Of a stretch of DNA of 47,874 bases, positions 24,334-33,967 are shown in pieces (the first letter of the stretch is position 1; every line of letters starts with the position of its first letter). The notes beneath the pieces are model-generated. The model ran no database searches. It was not told where the DNA came from and saw only the letters and a program-made list of their open reading frames with translations. This DNA is from Spirosoma utsteinense (GTDB lineage: Bacteria; Bacteroidota; Bacteroidia; Cytophagales; Spirosomataceae). The stretch spans positions 1-47,874 of the forward strand of contig NZ_VFIA01000038.1 in NCBI RefSeq assembly GCF_014282275.1, written 5' to 3'. Position numbers and translations under genes: made by a program.

Positions 24334-25887
24334 ATGCATTATCGCTTATCCGCCGATCCTACTGCCGCCCACTATATTGACGTTGAAGCGCGGTTAACCG
24401 ACGTTGTTACCCCTTTCGTTGCGTTTCAGTTACCGGCCTGGCGACCGGGTCGGTATGAACTCCAGCAGTTCGCTAAAAACATACAGCGGTTTACAATCGT
24501 CGATGCAGACGGGAAGCCGCTGCCGTTCCGTAAAACCACAAAAGACCGCTGGCTGGTGGAAACCAACGGGGCTTCGGAGCTAACCGTTCGGTACAATTAT
24601 TACGCGCTGTTGCCGACCCCCAATCTGCTCAATGCAGGCAGTAGCTTCGTGAGCGACACCTTGCTCTATGTCAATCCGGTGAACCTGTGCGTGTATGCCG
24701 AAGGGCGTATCAACGAGCCCTGTACGCTGGAACTGGGTATTCCTGCCAACTGGATGGTGGCCTGTGGCCTGCAGCAGGACGATGACAGGCTGCTGCGGGC
24801 GGCCGATTTCTATGAACTCGTCGACTGCCCGCTGATGGCCGCGCCGATCATGCAGCATGTGCAGTATGAAGTTCAGGATACAGTATTTCATGTCTGGATT
24901 CAGGGAGGGCGCCGAACCGACGGTAACCCCACCTTCGATGCCGACCGGATCGTCCGGGATTTTAGCCTGTTCTCGGAGAAACAGATCGAACTGTACGGTG
25001 AATTTCCCGAACGGGATTACCATTTCCTGACGCTTATTCTGCCCGTTGCGCATTACCACGGCGTTGAACACCGCAATTCGACCATGCTGGTGCTGGGTCC
25101 GAACGACGAGGGGGAGGGGCTGTATCAGGATCTACTGGGTGTGGCGTCGCACGAGTTGTTTCACGCCTGGAATATCATCCGCATCCGGCCGGCCGAACTG
25201 CTGCCGTATGATTTTACGAAAGAAAATTACTTTGAAACCTGCTTCGTGGCCGAGGGGGTTACCACTTATTATGGTGATCTGATACTGCGCCAGTCGGATG
25301 TGTTCGACGACAGCGCCTATCTTAAAGAACTTCAGGTGCTTTTCAAGCGCCACTTTGAAAACAACGGACGGGCGGCTCAGTCGCTGGCCGAATCGTCCTG
25401 GGATTTATGGCTCGATGGGTATGAGAAAGGCGTTCCTGACCGCAAAGTATCGGTATACCACAAAGGAGCCATTGCGGCTCTGATTCTGGACCTGCACATC
25501 CGTCGGCTTACGAACCACGCCCGTTCGCTGGACGACGTGATGCGGACCATGTGGGAGCAGTACGGGAAGCCGTTTGTCGGCTACCGGCTGGACGATTACC
25601 GGGCCGTGACCGAAGCCGTAGCGGGCGAATCGCTGACCTGGTATTACGACCTGTGTATTTTTGGCAACCAGCCTCTGGAGTCGCTGTTGAATGAATACCT
25701 CGCCTGGGTTGGGCTGGCGATCGTCTATGAAGAGGCTGAATTGCCCGGTGGCATCCGGCTGCTGGAGCATAACGATCCTGAGGGATGGAAACAGCGGGTA
25801 CAATGGCTGGGTGGTATTCCGGGCGAAAGCTCGTACGAGGAACGCGAGTTGGGTGAAACGGACGGAAAGAGTGTCGTGGCGAAGTAG
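24334..25887 (+). CDS. M61 family metallopeptidase (glycyl aminopeptidase-like)
   Basis: A zinc peptidase. The N-terminal M61 beta domain (FVAFQLPAWRPGRYELQQFA) is followed by the catalytic site HELFHAWN, with zinc ligands His273, His277 and Glu307 (AEGVTTYYGD), and the LWLDGYEKG and VSVYHKGA blocks. It has no signal peptide, so it is probably cytoplasmic, while many M61 proteins are exported. At 517 residues it is short; the C-terminal PDZ domain of longer members is absent or very reduced. It is divergent from rpmH and convergent with the efflux operon. Confidence 0.9.
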   Translation: MHYRLSADPTAAHYIDVEARLTDVVTPFVAFQLPAWRPGRYELQQFAKNIQRFTIVDADGKPLPFRKTTKDRWLVETNGASELTVRYNYYALLPTPNLLNAGSSFVSDTLLYVNPVNLCVYAEGRINEPCTLELGIPANWMVACGLQQDDDRLLRAADFYELVDCPLMAAPIMQHVQYEVQDTVFHVWIQGGRRTDGNPTFDADRIVRDFSLFSEKQIELYGEFPERDYHFLTLILPVAHYHGVEHRNSTMLVLGPNDEGEGLYQDLLGVASHELFHAWNIIRIRPAELLPYDFTKENYFETCFVAEGVTTYYGDLILRQSDVFDDSAYLKELQVLFKRHFENNGRAAQSLAESSWDLWLDGYEKGVPDRKVSVYHKGAIAALILDLHIRRLTNHARSLDDVMRTMWEQYGKPFVGYRLDDYRAVTEAVAGESLTWYYDLCIFGNQPLESLLNEYLAWVGLAIVYEEAELPGGIRLLEHNDPEGWKQRVQWLGGIPGESSYEERELGETDGKSVVAK

Positions 25888-25917
25888 ACGAGCCGGGTTG
25901 CCTGACGTTCGTAGCAC

Positions 25918-26370
25918 TTATTTCTTGATGAAAGCCACGACCTGCGCCAACTGCTCCGCAAAACTTTCGTAATCAGCCTGACCCAACTGTGTCCGGAAGC
26001 GCTGCCGAAGCTGATCCAGCAGCGTGGTGGCTATCGCTAAGCCAGCTTCCCCGCGTTCGCTTAGATACAGTCGGTTGGCGCGGGAATCGTTCGGCGCGGG
26101 TTTCGACACGATATAGCCACCCTGCATAAGCTGGTGAACCAGCTGGCTAACGCCCTGCTTCGTGATGCCAAGTGTATGAACCAGCTCGGCGCTGGTGATG
26201 CCTCCGCCGAGCTGGCGGAGAAGCAGAAGGTGGGCACTTTTGAGCAGGGCGTGATCCTGTTGCGCCATGCCGGTTGCCAGATACCGATCCACATACCGCT
26301 CCAGCTGATGCAGATGCCCCATCCAGTCGGTAGCGTCTGAGTCAGCTGAAGGGGTATGTGGTGGTTTCAT
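25918..26370 (-). CDS. MarR family regulator, distal gene of the efflux operon
   Basis: A 150-residue winged-helix regulator. The DNA-binding part is TSAELVHTLGITKQGVSQLV, then the wing PAPNDSRANRLYLSERG. MarR proteins usually repress drug-efflux genes and let go when a small ligand binds. The ATG at 26370 begins 18 bp after the end of the emrB-like gene, so it is the last gene of that operon, and autoregulation of the operon is likely. The longer frame to 26463 overlaps the exporter gene. Confidence 0.9.
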   Translation of the reverse strand: MKPPHTPSADSDATDWMGHLHQLERYVDRYLATGMAQQDHALLKSAHLLLLRQLGGGITSAELVHTLGITKQGVSQLVHQLMQGGYIVSKPAPNDSRANRLYLSERGEAGLAIATTLLDQLRQRFRTQLGQADYESFAEQLAQVVAFIKK

Positions 26371-26387
26371 GCAGTGGTTGTGGTTGC

Positions 26388-27944
26388 TTACTCCATCGCC
26401 ATGTCGACGTGTTCGGGCGTTTCTATCTTCTTGCCGATGAACAGCAGCAGCAGCGGAACACACACCAGGAAAAAGCCGCCAATGATCAGGAAGGCATCGG
26501 CATAGGTGAGCACCAGCGCCTGTTTGATCACCGAGCCCTGCATCAGCCGATAGGCTTTGCTGGTGGCCGTAACCAGGGCATCGCCCTTGGACAGGAACAG
26601 GCCGGTGTATTGCCGGAGCCGTTCGGCCGACAGGGGGTTATACTGCGAGATATTGTCGCCCAGCCGTGAGCTGTGCAGCACGGTACGGGTCGAAATGTAC
26701 GTAGTCATGATGGCTGTCCCGAAGGTACCTCCCAACTGGCGGATCATGTTCGATAGGGCCGACCCCTGTGGTATTTCGATGCTCTTTAAATCGGCCAGTG
26801 TAACGGTCGTCAGCGGAATGAAAATCATTCCCATCCCGATACCCCGAACGATGAGCGGCCAGAAGAAATAATCCGGTCCTGCTTCGAGGCTGATGGCCGA
26901 CAGGTCGAAACAGAAGCCAAAGAACAGTAAAAAGCCGATGGCTGCGTACCAGATGGGGGAGATGTAGTTCTTTCGCAACAGGCCACCTACTACCGGCATC
27001 ATCAGGCCGGTCATGATTGAGCCCGGCATGAGCAGTAAGCCCGTTTGGCTGGCTGTAAACCCGAGGATCGTCTGGCAGAAAACCGGGATGATAAAGACCG
27101 ACGCGAACAGCCCGAAACCCAGGATGAAGTTGAACAGCGTACCCACCGCAAACCGGCGTCGGCGCAAGAGGCTCAGGTCCAGTATAGGCAGTTTAACGCT
27201 CAGCTCGCGCCAGATGAACCCGATCAGGCCAACGGCTGCGGCAATGGACATGGCCGTGATAAAGCCCGAGTCGAACCAGTCGTTTTCCTGTCCTTTCTCG
27301 AGTACGATCTGTAACCCGCCAATGCCCATGATGAGCAGGATCAGCGCCAGCCAGTCCATTCGACCCGCCGGCATTTTTTCGGCGGGTTCCTTAATGAACA
27401 TATAGGTCAGCGCCGTAGCCAGAATACCGAAGGGAATGTTGATATAGAACACCCAGTTCCACGACAGGTTGTCGGTGATATAACCGCCGAGAGTAGGGCC
27501 GATGGAGGGGCCAATGATGACGCCCATCCCGAAGATGGCGTTGGCAATGCCGAGGTCTTCTTTTGGAAAGGTCTGAATCAGAATCGACTGTGCCGTGGTG
27601 AGCAGACCACCTCCGCCAATACCCTGGATGACCCGAAAAAAGACCAGTTCCCATACGCTGGTGGAAGTGCCACAAAAGACCGATGCCACCGTAAAGAGGA
27701 TGATGGAAGCGGCAAAGTAGTTCCGGCGGCCAAGCTTGGCACTCAGCCAGCCCGACATGGTGATCATAACCGCCGTGGCGGCTGCATAACCCGTTACCAC
27801 CCAGCTGATATCACCCAGCGACGCGCCCAGGTTACCCATCATCTGATTGAGCGTCACGTTGACGATCGACGAGTCGATGGTTTGTAGCAGGGCGGCCGTT
27901 GTCACCGTGATAACGACCACCCATTTATCGAAGCCTAACTTCAT
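26388..27944 (-). CDS. DHA2 family inner-membrane drug exporter (EmrB-like)
   Basis: The 14-helix proton antiporter of a three-part efflux pump, 518 residues. Helix-1 motif LQTIDSSIVNVTLN, loop motif GWLSAKLGRRN, and the GPSIGPTLGG antiporter motif in helix 5 are visible. Its start codon overlaps the stop of the membrane-fusion gene (TAATG at 27944), so the two are translationally coupled. Together with the TolC-like protein it would move drugs from cytoplasm to outside. Substrates are unknown. Confidence 0.93.
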   Translation of the reverse strand: MKLGFDKWVVVITVTTAALLQTIDSSIVNVTLNQMMGNLGASLGDISWVVTGYAAATAVMITMSGWLSAKLGRRNYFAASIILFTVASVFCGTSTSVWELVFFRVIQGIGGGGLLTTAQSILIQTFPKEDLGIANAIFGMGVIIGPSIGPTLGGYITDNLSWNWVFYINIPFGILATALTYMFIKEPAEKMPAGRMDWLALILLIMGIGGLQIVLEKGQENDWFDSGFITAMSIAAAVGLIGFIWRELSVKLPILDLSLLRRRRFAVGTLFNFILGFGLFASVFIIPVFCQTILGFTASQTGLLLMPGSIMTGLMMPVVGGLLRKNYISPIWYAAIGFLLFFGFCFDLSAISLEAGPDYFFWPLIVRGIGMGMIFIPLTTVTLADLKSIEIPQGSALSNMIRQLGGTFGTAIMTTYISTRTVLHSSRLGDNISQYNPLSAERLRQYTGLFLSKGDALVTATSKAYRLMQGSVIKQALVLTYADAFLIIGGFFLVCVPLLLLFIGKKIETPEHVDMAME

Positions 27945-29062
27945 TAGTTTGCTTTAGTCTGTAAGTCCACCGCAACGCTCACGCTCATTCCGGGGCGTAG
28001 TCGGGCATAGAGCGGACTATTTTTTTCAACTTCAATGCGTACAGGTACCCGTTGTACTACTTTCACGTAGTTGCCGGTGGCGTTGTCGGGTGGCAGCAGG
28101 GAGAACTTAGCCCCCGTAGCGCCAGCAAAAGAACCGACGCGACCTGTTAGTTTCTGCCCTTCAAACGCGTCAACGTCGATGTCGACCGGCTGGCCTAACT
28201 GCATTTGACCCAGTTGCGTTTCTTTGAAATTGGCCGTAACCCACACACTTTCCTGCCCGACCACCGAGCACAGCGCCTGCCCCGGCTGGATCAACTGACC
28301 CACCTGAACGGCCCGGCGGGAAATGATACCCGACGCCGGTGCCCGCACGATGGTGTAGGAAAGCTGGAGCCTGGCCAGGTCCAGATCTGCCTGCCGCTGT
28401 TTGACGGTTGCCTGCGCTACCGAAATCTGACTCTCCGTCGACCGGCGCTGCGAATTCGTAACGCCGGTTTGCGTACTGGCTGCGCTCACCTGCGACTGAG
28501 CCGTTTGCAGCTGGGCCTGAGCGGCCTGTGCCTGTGCCTGGGCCGCATCCCGTTCGGCCTGAATGGCGTCGAATTGCTGCTGCGGTACTGTTTTCTCGGC
28601 CAGCAGTCGCTGATAGCGCTCAAAATCCTGGTTGGCCCGGCGGGCCCGCGCCTGCGCGGCCGTTACGTTGGCCTGCGCCGTGGCTACCTGATTGCGGGCC
28701 GTAGCCACACTGGCCTGCGAACTCTGGATGGTAGCGGCTGCTACATTTACATTGGAGCGGCTTACCCCGGCACCCGCCTGCGCACTTTGCAGGGCGGCTT
28801 CGGCCTGGGCTACCCGGATACGGTAGTCAGCGTCGTCCAGTACGAATAGCGTATCCCCTTTCCGTACGGCCTGATTATCCTTGAACCGTATCTCGTTTAC
28901 ATAACCGCCCACCTTAGGCGTTACCGGGTCGACGTCCCCATCGATCTGGGCATCGTCGGTTGTTTCATAGCGTTGCAGATAGCGGAACTCGCTGTAGCCA
29001 AAAAAGAGCGCGGCAAGCAGAATAATAACGCCCCCTACGCGGATTAAAACCTTGGTATTCAT
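27944..29062 (-). CDS. HlyD/EmrA-like membrane-fusion protein
   Basis: The periplasmic adaptor of the efflux pump, 372 residues. It has one N-terminal membrane helix (VGGVIILLAALFFGYSEF), the first lipoyl half (TPKVGGYVNEIRFKDNQAVR), a long Ala/Gln-rich coiled coil (~85-215), the second lipoyl half (VRAPASGIISRRAVQVGQLI) and a beta-barrel domain. The coiled coil is rich in AQAQ-type repeats. The order TolC-EmrA-EmrB is the normal one. Confidence 0.93.
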   Translation of the reverse strand: MNTKVLIRVGGVIILLAALFFGYSEFRYLQRYETTDDAQIDGDVDPVTPKVGGYVNEIRFKDNQAVRKGDTLFVLDDADYRIRVAQAEAALQSAQAGAGVSRSNVNVAAATIQSSQASVATARNQVATAQANVTAAQARARRANQDFERYQRLLAEKTVPQQQFDAIQAERDAAQAQAQAAQAQLQTAQSQVSAASTQTGVTNSQRRSTESQISVAQATVKQRQADLDLARLQLSYTIVRAPASGIISRRAVQVGQLIQPGQALCSVVGQESVWVTANFKETQLGQMQLGQPVDIDVDAFEGQKLTGRVGSFAGATGAKFSLLPPDNATGNYVKVVQRVPVRIEVEKNSPLYARLRPGMSVSVAVDLQTKAN

Positions 29063-29082
29063 GATTGTGTGTCTAACTACGA

Positions 29083-30414
29083 TTAATTGAGGTTGTTGCC
29101 AGTGGCTTTCAGCAGGCGCTGGTAGGCCAGCTGCGCATCGACTGTGGCATTGATAACATTGAGTTGCGCCTGTAGCAGAAAGCTGTTGGCTTCCAGCAGG
29201 TCTGTTGAGCCAACCAGCCCGTTGCGGAAACGGGATTCGGTAAGCCGGTAGTTTTCCTGAGCCTGCCCTACAGCGGTTCGGATGACGCTCTGCTGTTCCA
29301 GTGCCAGCTGGTACGTATTGTAAGCGGTAACAACCTCCGACCGGATCTGGTCGGTCTGTTGCTGGCCTTGCAGGCTGGCTTCCTCGGCGGCTGTTTTGGC
29401 TCCGTTCAACCGGCCTTTCAAATTATACAGCGAACCAATATTATAGGTCAGCCCCGCGCCCACATTCCAGGCACTGACATAGGTGCTGGCTTCGGGAATA
29501 ACCCGCGTCGTTGGGTTGATGTAGTTGTAACCTGCCGATACACCCAGGTGGGGGTAGAGGCTGCTTTTGACGTTGCGAACCTGAGCATCGGCGGCCTGTA
29601 CCCGCAGGATGTTGGCCTGCACTTCGGGGCGGGCCTGCCCGGCCCGCGTCAGGAAACCGGCAAGCGGCTCAAGCGTTGTAACGGGGTTGCTGAGGGTGGT
29701 GTCGATGATCACTGCCTGATCGTCGGGGAGACCGAGGAGCAGGTTGAAGTTATACAGCGCTGTTTGGCGGGCTTTGTCCACCTGCAGACGACTGAGTTGC
29801 AGGTTGTTCTTCTGCAACTGGATCTTCAGCACTTCGTTAGCCGTTACAATGCCTTCCTTTTCGAGGTTTCGGGCATCCCGTTCCCGCTCGTCGAACTGCC
29901 GGATATTCTGCTCGATCACCGACGTTGACCGAACGAGCTTGACAATGTTGTAATAGGCATCGGTGACGGTGTAAACCAGTTCGGCCCGGTTGCGCCGGGC
30001 ATCGAGCTGACTGGCCCGGGCTAACAGGTCAGCCGACAGACGAGCCGACTTTTCGGCAAAGCCGCCGAAGATTTCCTTGCTGAGCGTGACTCCGCCAATG
30101 GTCGCGTTGAAAGCCCCCGCCGGAATACCGAGCAGTGCTTTACCGTCACTACCTTCACCCAGCGAGAACGGCCCGGTCAGGCTATAGCGGGAGTAAGCCA
30201 GGGAAGCGGCTGCCTGGGGCAGGCTGCGGTCTTTAGCTTCCTGGGCGCGGGCCTCGGCGGCTCTGGTCCGCGAATCGGCCAGTTTTATCCCTTTGTTATT
30301 TTGCAGAGCCAGTTGAACTGCCCGATCCAGGGGCAGATTCGCGGGGCTGGGTTGAGCCGTTGCCCAGCTCAGGCTCATCAGCCATACACCAGCCCCAATT
30401 ACGTACTTTTTCAT
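29083..30414 (-). CDS. TolC-like outer-membrane efflux protein
   Basis: The outer-membrane channel of the pump, 443 residues, with signal peptide MKKYVIGAGVWLMSLSWATA. Two internal repeats of the outer-membrane efflux family are seen, each with long helices (LDRAVQLALQNNKGIKLAD; later YRLTESRFRNGLVGSTDLLE). It starts 2 bp after the stop of the first MarR gene and ends 20 bp before the adaptor gene, so all five genes form one operon. Confidence 0.93.
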   Translation of the reverse strand: MKKYVIGAGVWLMSLSWATAQPSPANLPLDRAVQLALQNNKGIKLADSRTRAAEARAQEAKDRSLPQAAASLAYSRYSLTGPFSLGEGSDGKALLGIPAGAFNATIGGVTLSKEIFGGFAEKSARLSADLLARASQLDARRNRAELVYTVTDAYYNIVKLVRSTSVIEQNIRQFDERERDARNLEKEGIVTANEVLKIQLQKNNLQLSRLQVDKARQTALYNFNLLLGLPDDQAVIIDTTLSNPVTTLEPLAGFLTRAGQARPEVQANILRVQAADAQVRNVKSSLYPHLGVSAGYNYINPTTRVIPEASTYVSAWNVGAGLTYNIGSLYNLKGRLNGAKTAAEEASLQGQQQTDQIRSEVVTAYNTYQLALEQQSVIRTAVGQAQENYRLTESRFRNGLVGSTDLLEANSFLLQAQLNVINATVDAQLAYQRLLKATGNNLN

Positions 30415-30416
30415 GG

Positions 30417-30842
30417 TTACTGTTTTCTGATTTTATCCAGGAGCGTATTCATTATATTGACTTCTTCGTCGGTTAGCGGGCTTACAATGGATTCAAGATC
30501 CTTAAACTCACTGGCTACCTTCTCAACAAACTGGTGGGATTCTTCCGTTAGCCGGAGCATCACCCGTCGGCGGTTTTGCGGGTCAACCTCACGCACTACC
30601 AGGTTCTTGGCAACCAGCCGATCGGTTAGCCGGGTCATATCTGAGTTCAGATCGTCCATTTTGGCTTTTAACTCGCCCGCTGCCAGACTATCGGGGTAAA
30701 CCTCAGACAGCCGGCGCAGGGCCACATATTGTTGTACCGACAGATCGAACGGTGCCAGCTTTTGCTGGAAGAAATTGACGATATATCCATCAGTCTTGTG
30801 CAGGTTGGAAATTAGTCGGTGGTACTCGTTACGGTAGTTCAT
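30417..30842 (-). CDS. MarR family regulator, first gene of the efflux operon
   Basis: A 141-residue winged-helix regulator (LAAGELKAKMDDLNSDMTRL; wing VDPQNRRRVMLRLTEE). The ATG at 30842 is used; the longer frame to 30881 runs toward the operator. A perfect 20-bp palindrome lies 40-59 bp upstream, placing an operator over the probable promoter. It differs strongly from the MarR at the other end of the operon, so the pump may answer to two signals. Confidence 0.92.
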   Translation of the reverse strand: MNYRNEYHRLISNLHKTDGYIVNFFQQKLAPFDLSVQQYVALRRLSEVYPDSLAAGELKAKMDDLNSDMTRLTDRLVAKNLVVREVDPQNRRRVMLRLTEESHQFVEKVASEFKDLESIVSPLTDEEVNIMNTLLDKIRKQ

Positions 30843-30881
30843 GGCGTCTTCTTTATAGGAACCGGGACAAATATCTAACAC

Positions 30882-30915
30882 AAATTTGTTTAAACAAATT
30901 TCGTTTAGACAAATT
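30882..30915. promoter_or_regulatory. palindromic operator of the efflux operon
   Basis: AAATTTGTTTAAACAAATTT at 30882-30901 is a perfect 20-bp palindrome, and the related half-site TTTAGACAAATT follows at 30904-30915. It is AT-rich and symmetric, as MarR operators are. The half-site also occurs at 36516-36527 (reverse sense) upstream of an unrelated gene. Binding by the adjacent MarR is inference. Confidence 0.65.
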
Positions 30916-31087
30916 TAATCTGTATTCTTGTCGCCTTCATTGGTTACGCACGCTTCGTGGTTCCTGCGTGTTTCAGAAACCAGTTGGCGATCAGGAATTT
31001 AGATGGGCGTCCTGCTCAGGCGGGAGGGGAGAGCGTTGGAAAACGGTTGTTCTTCCCGAGAAATAAAGCGTACTTTACTTATCTATC

Positions 31088-31474
31088 ATGGGAAAGAAGG
31101 TTCCATATATCGGGCAGGCAATAAAATGGATAGGGGGCTTACTTGCCGTCTGGCTGTTGGTGCTGTTGCCTATCCGGGCCATCGACTCATCGTCGGTTCC
31201 GGCAAGGCAGCTCTATACCCTGTCTGTCGATACTCCAAGTGTTGACGACCAATCGGACTTCTCGTCGTTGGTCTATGGCTACGAAGCGGTGGCGCTGGTT
31301 GGTCCGCATGCAGGGTTTTCGTTTTTGCCTTCGCTGCTTGTCTTACCCTGGGTACTGTCGGCCTTTTACTGGTTGAAGGGCATTGCCTTACCGGGCCGAC
31401 GTCATGATTCTTATTTTTCGTTCGGCTTTCTGCTCCCCATCTTCGAGCATCAGATTGCCATCAACGCGCCCTGA
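31088..31474 (+). CDS. small membrane protein of unknown function
   Basis: A 128-residue protein with two hydrophobic helices (~13-30 and ~75-95) and no recognised motif. It is divergent from the efflux operon and precedes the RND exporter gene by 176 bp. Translation is supported by sensible codon use and a clear ATG, but homologs are unknown to me. Confidence 0.5.
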   Translation: MGKKVPYIGQAIKWIGGLLAVWLLVLLPIRAIDSSSVPARQLYTLSVDTPSVDDQSDFSSLVYGYEAVALVGPHAGFSFLPSLLVLPWVLSAFYWLKGIALPGRRHDSYFSFGFLLPIFEHQIAINAP

Positions 31475-31650
31475 CGCGGTTTCTTTTTCAATTTTTTATG
31501 ACCAGACAGAACGATCGTTCGTCGGTCAAGCGGTATTCTCATCACTCCCGTCTCGTTGTTAAATCAGGTTCTATCGTTATTCCGGTTGCTTTTCATGACC
31601 GGATTGCCTGAGAACCTGTTGTTCAGCAACCGCCGTTTTCTACTCGTCCT

Positions 31651-33945
31651 ATGTGGTCCTATGTTGCCCGTGCCATTCTTTCTTATCGCCCTTTCTGGCT
31701 GGGTCTGCTCGTTTTGTTAACCGGTTTGATGGCTTATTTCGGTACCCGCCTGCAACTCTCTTACCAGGTTGCCCGGGTATTGCCTCTGTCCGATTCAACC
31801 CAGCAGCAATATGATCGTTTCCGGCAGCGCTTCGGTGCCGACGGTACGCTCATGGTCGTTGGCTGGCAAAGTGACCGCTGGTTCGATTTGCCTGTTTATC
31901 AGGGCTGGTATGACATGACCGACCGCGTGGGTAAACTGCCGGGCGTGAAGCAGGTACTGTCGACAACGCGGCTGTATACACTCGGAAAAAACGGGGAAAG
32001 CTGGACGGTGAATCCATTGATCCGGCAGCGCCCAAAAACGCAGCTGGCGGTCGATAGTTTGAAAGAACAGGTGCTGTCGCTGCCTTTTTACGAAGGGCTG
32101 CTCTTCAACCCGGAAACGAAGGCTACGCTGATGGCCATTTCCTTCGATGAGCGAAAGCTCAACTCGCGCGACCGGATCGAACTGGTAGAAACCATCCGGC
32201 GCTACGGGCAGGCGTTTGCCGGGAAAAACCATGTCGACCTGCATTACTCCGGTTTGCCGTCCATTCGAACGGAGGTGATGAAGAAGGTCTCCCGCGAAAT
32301 GAAACTGTTCATGGGGCTGGCTGCGGGCGTAACGGGCCTGATGGTCTGGTTGCTGTTCCGGTCGGGCCGGGTGGTCTGGCTGTCCATGACGGTCGTGGCT
32401 ATCGGTGTTTGCATTGCGGTGGGAACGCTGTCTCTCTTCGGGTATGACATTACGCTGCTAACCGGTTTGCTACCGCCCCTGCTCATTGTGATCGGGGTGC
32501 CAAACTGCGTGTTCCTGGTTAATAAATACCACGAAGAACTGGCGCAGCACGGCGACAAACAACGGGCGCTGGAGATGATGATCTCGCAGATCGGGCTTTC
32601 GGCGCTGCTGGCCAACGTAACTACAGCGATTGGATTTGGGGTGTTTTACTTCACCAATAGCCGGATGCTGATGGAGTTTGGCGTGGTGGCGGCTATCAGC
32701 GTTATGGCGGTCTACCTGGTGTGCCTGGTGCTGATTCCGATCCTGCTCAGCTACCTGCCCGTACCCAGGCCAGCGCAGCTACAGACGTTGCAGGGAGGGC
32801 GCTGGCGGAGTTTGCTCACGCAGATCGATCACCTGGTGCATCATCGTCGCAAACTGATCTATGGCATTATTGCCATCGTAACGCTGGGGAGCGCCTTTGG
32901 CCTGACCCGCATTCGGGTGGAGGGGTATGTGGTCGATGACCTGCCCAAGAACGACCCGGTCTACACCGACCTGCGGTTCATTGAGAAGCAGTTCAAAGGT
33001 GCCCTGCCGCTGGAGGTAATGATCGATACCGGCACCCCCAATGGGGTAACGGGCAATGCGGGCCGGGCGCTGTACAAAATACGGGCTATGGAACGGATCA
33101 TGGACGATTATCCGGAGTTTTCCAAACCCAACTCGCTGGTCGACGCTATCCGGTTTGCCTACCAGACTTACCGGGGTGGTAATCCGCGCTATTATGTGCT
33201 GCCGCCCGCTATGGAGCTGAAAAAGCTCGTTGGCGATACTCCGCTGACGGGAAAAAGCTCATCGCTGGCACCATCGTTTCTGGACTCGGCCCGGCAGGTT
33301 ACGCGCGTAAGCTACCAGATGGCCGATGTGGGTTCCATTCGGCTGAAAGCGTTGCTGGCCCGTCTGCGGCCCCGGCTGGACTCGCTCTTTGCCGGAACGC
33401 CCTACAAGGTTAGCCTGACCGGTCATAGCCTGGTTTTCCTTCAGAGCAACGATTATTTATTGGGTAACCTATACGAGAGTTTACTGCTGGCCATTGGACT
33501 GATTGCGCTGGTGGGGATGATCCTGTTTCGGTCGGTCCCGATCATCCTGCTGTCGAAGCTACCGTGTTTGATTCCACTGGTAGTAACTGCGGGTATCATG
33601 GGCTATACCGATATCGCTTTCAAACCATCGACGATTTTGATCTTTAGCATCGCTTTCGGGCTGGCTTCAGATGGCACGGTCTATTTCCTGACCAGCTATC
33701 GACGTCAGCTTCAGCTGGGCTTTGAGCCATCGGCTGCCATTACACAGGCGATTCACGAAACGGGGATAAGCCTGATCTATACTGCCCTGATCCTGGCGGG
33801 TGGATTTGGGGTTTTTGCTGTTTCCGGCTTTGGCGGAACGGCGGCCCTGGGGGTGCTCGTTGCCACGACTGTATTAATGGCCTGCCTGACCAATCTGGTC
33901 CTGCTGCCTGCGCTATTACTGACTTTAAAACGCTATCGCGTATGA
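31651..33945 (+). CDS. RND/MMPL family exporter (COG1033 type)
   Basis: A 764-residue inner-membrane transporter with the two-fold plan of the family: helix 1 near residues 10-30, a periplasmic loop, helices 2-6, then again helix 7, loop (VVDDLPKNDPVYTDLRF), helices 8-12. SSD-like stretches (LLTGLLPPLLIVIGVPNCVF; ILIFSIAFGLASDGTVYFL) carry the Asp/Asn residues used for proton flow. It stands without a membrane-fusion partner, so it probably moves lipids or other hydrophobic molecules. The substrate is unknown. A YitT gene follows after 22 bp. Confidence 0.88.
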   Translation: MWSYVARAILSYRPFWLGLLVLLTGLMAYFGTRLQLSYQVARVLPLSDSTQQQYDRFRQRFGADGTLMVVGWQSDRWFDLPVYQGWYDMTDRVGKLPGVKQVLSTTRLYTLGKNGESWTVNPLIRQRPKTQLAVDSLKEQVLSLPFYEGLLFNPETKATLMAISFDERKLNSRDRIELVETIRRYGQAFAGKNHVDLHYSGLPSIRTEVMKKVSREMKLFMGLAAGVTGLMVWLLFRSGRVVWLSMTVVAIGVCIAVGTLSLFGYDITLLTGLLPPLLIVIGVPNCVFLVNKYHEELAQHGDKQRALEMMISQIGLSALLANVTTAIGFGVFYFTNSRMLMEFGVVAAISVMAVYLVCLVLIPILLSYLPVPRPAQLQTLQGGRWRSLLTQIDHLVHHRRKLIYGIIAIVTLGSAFGLTRIRVEGYVVDDLPKNDPVYTDLRFIEKQFKGALPLEVMIDTGTPNGVTGNAGRALYKIRAMERIMDDYPEFSKPNSLVDAIRFAYQTYRGGNPRYYVLPPAMELKKLVGDTPLTGKSSSLAPSFLDSARQVTRVSYQMADVGSIRLKALLARLRPRLDSLFAGTPYKVSLTGHSLVFLQSNDYLLGNLYESLLLAIGLIALVGMILFRSVPIILLSKLPCLIPLVVTAGIMGYTDIAFKPSTILIFSIAFGLASDGTVYFLTSYRRQLQLGFEPSAAITQAIHETGISLIYTALILAGGFGVFAVSGFGGTAALGVLVATTVLMACLTNLVLLPALLLTLKRYRV

Positions 33946-33967
33946 ACACATTTAAGAACAAACGGGT

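Noticed and set aside
28205..28849. 214-residue open frame antisense to the EmrA-like gene
   Set aside because: Leu/Arg-rich frame produced by the Ala/Gln-rich coiled coil on the other strand.
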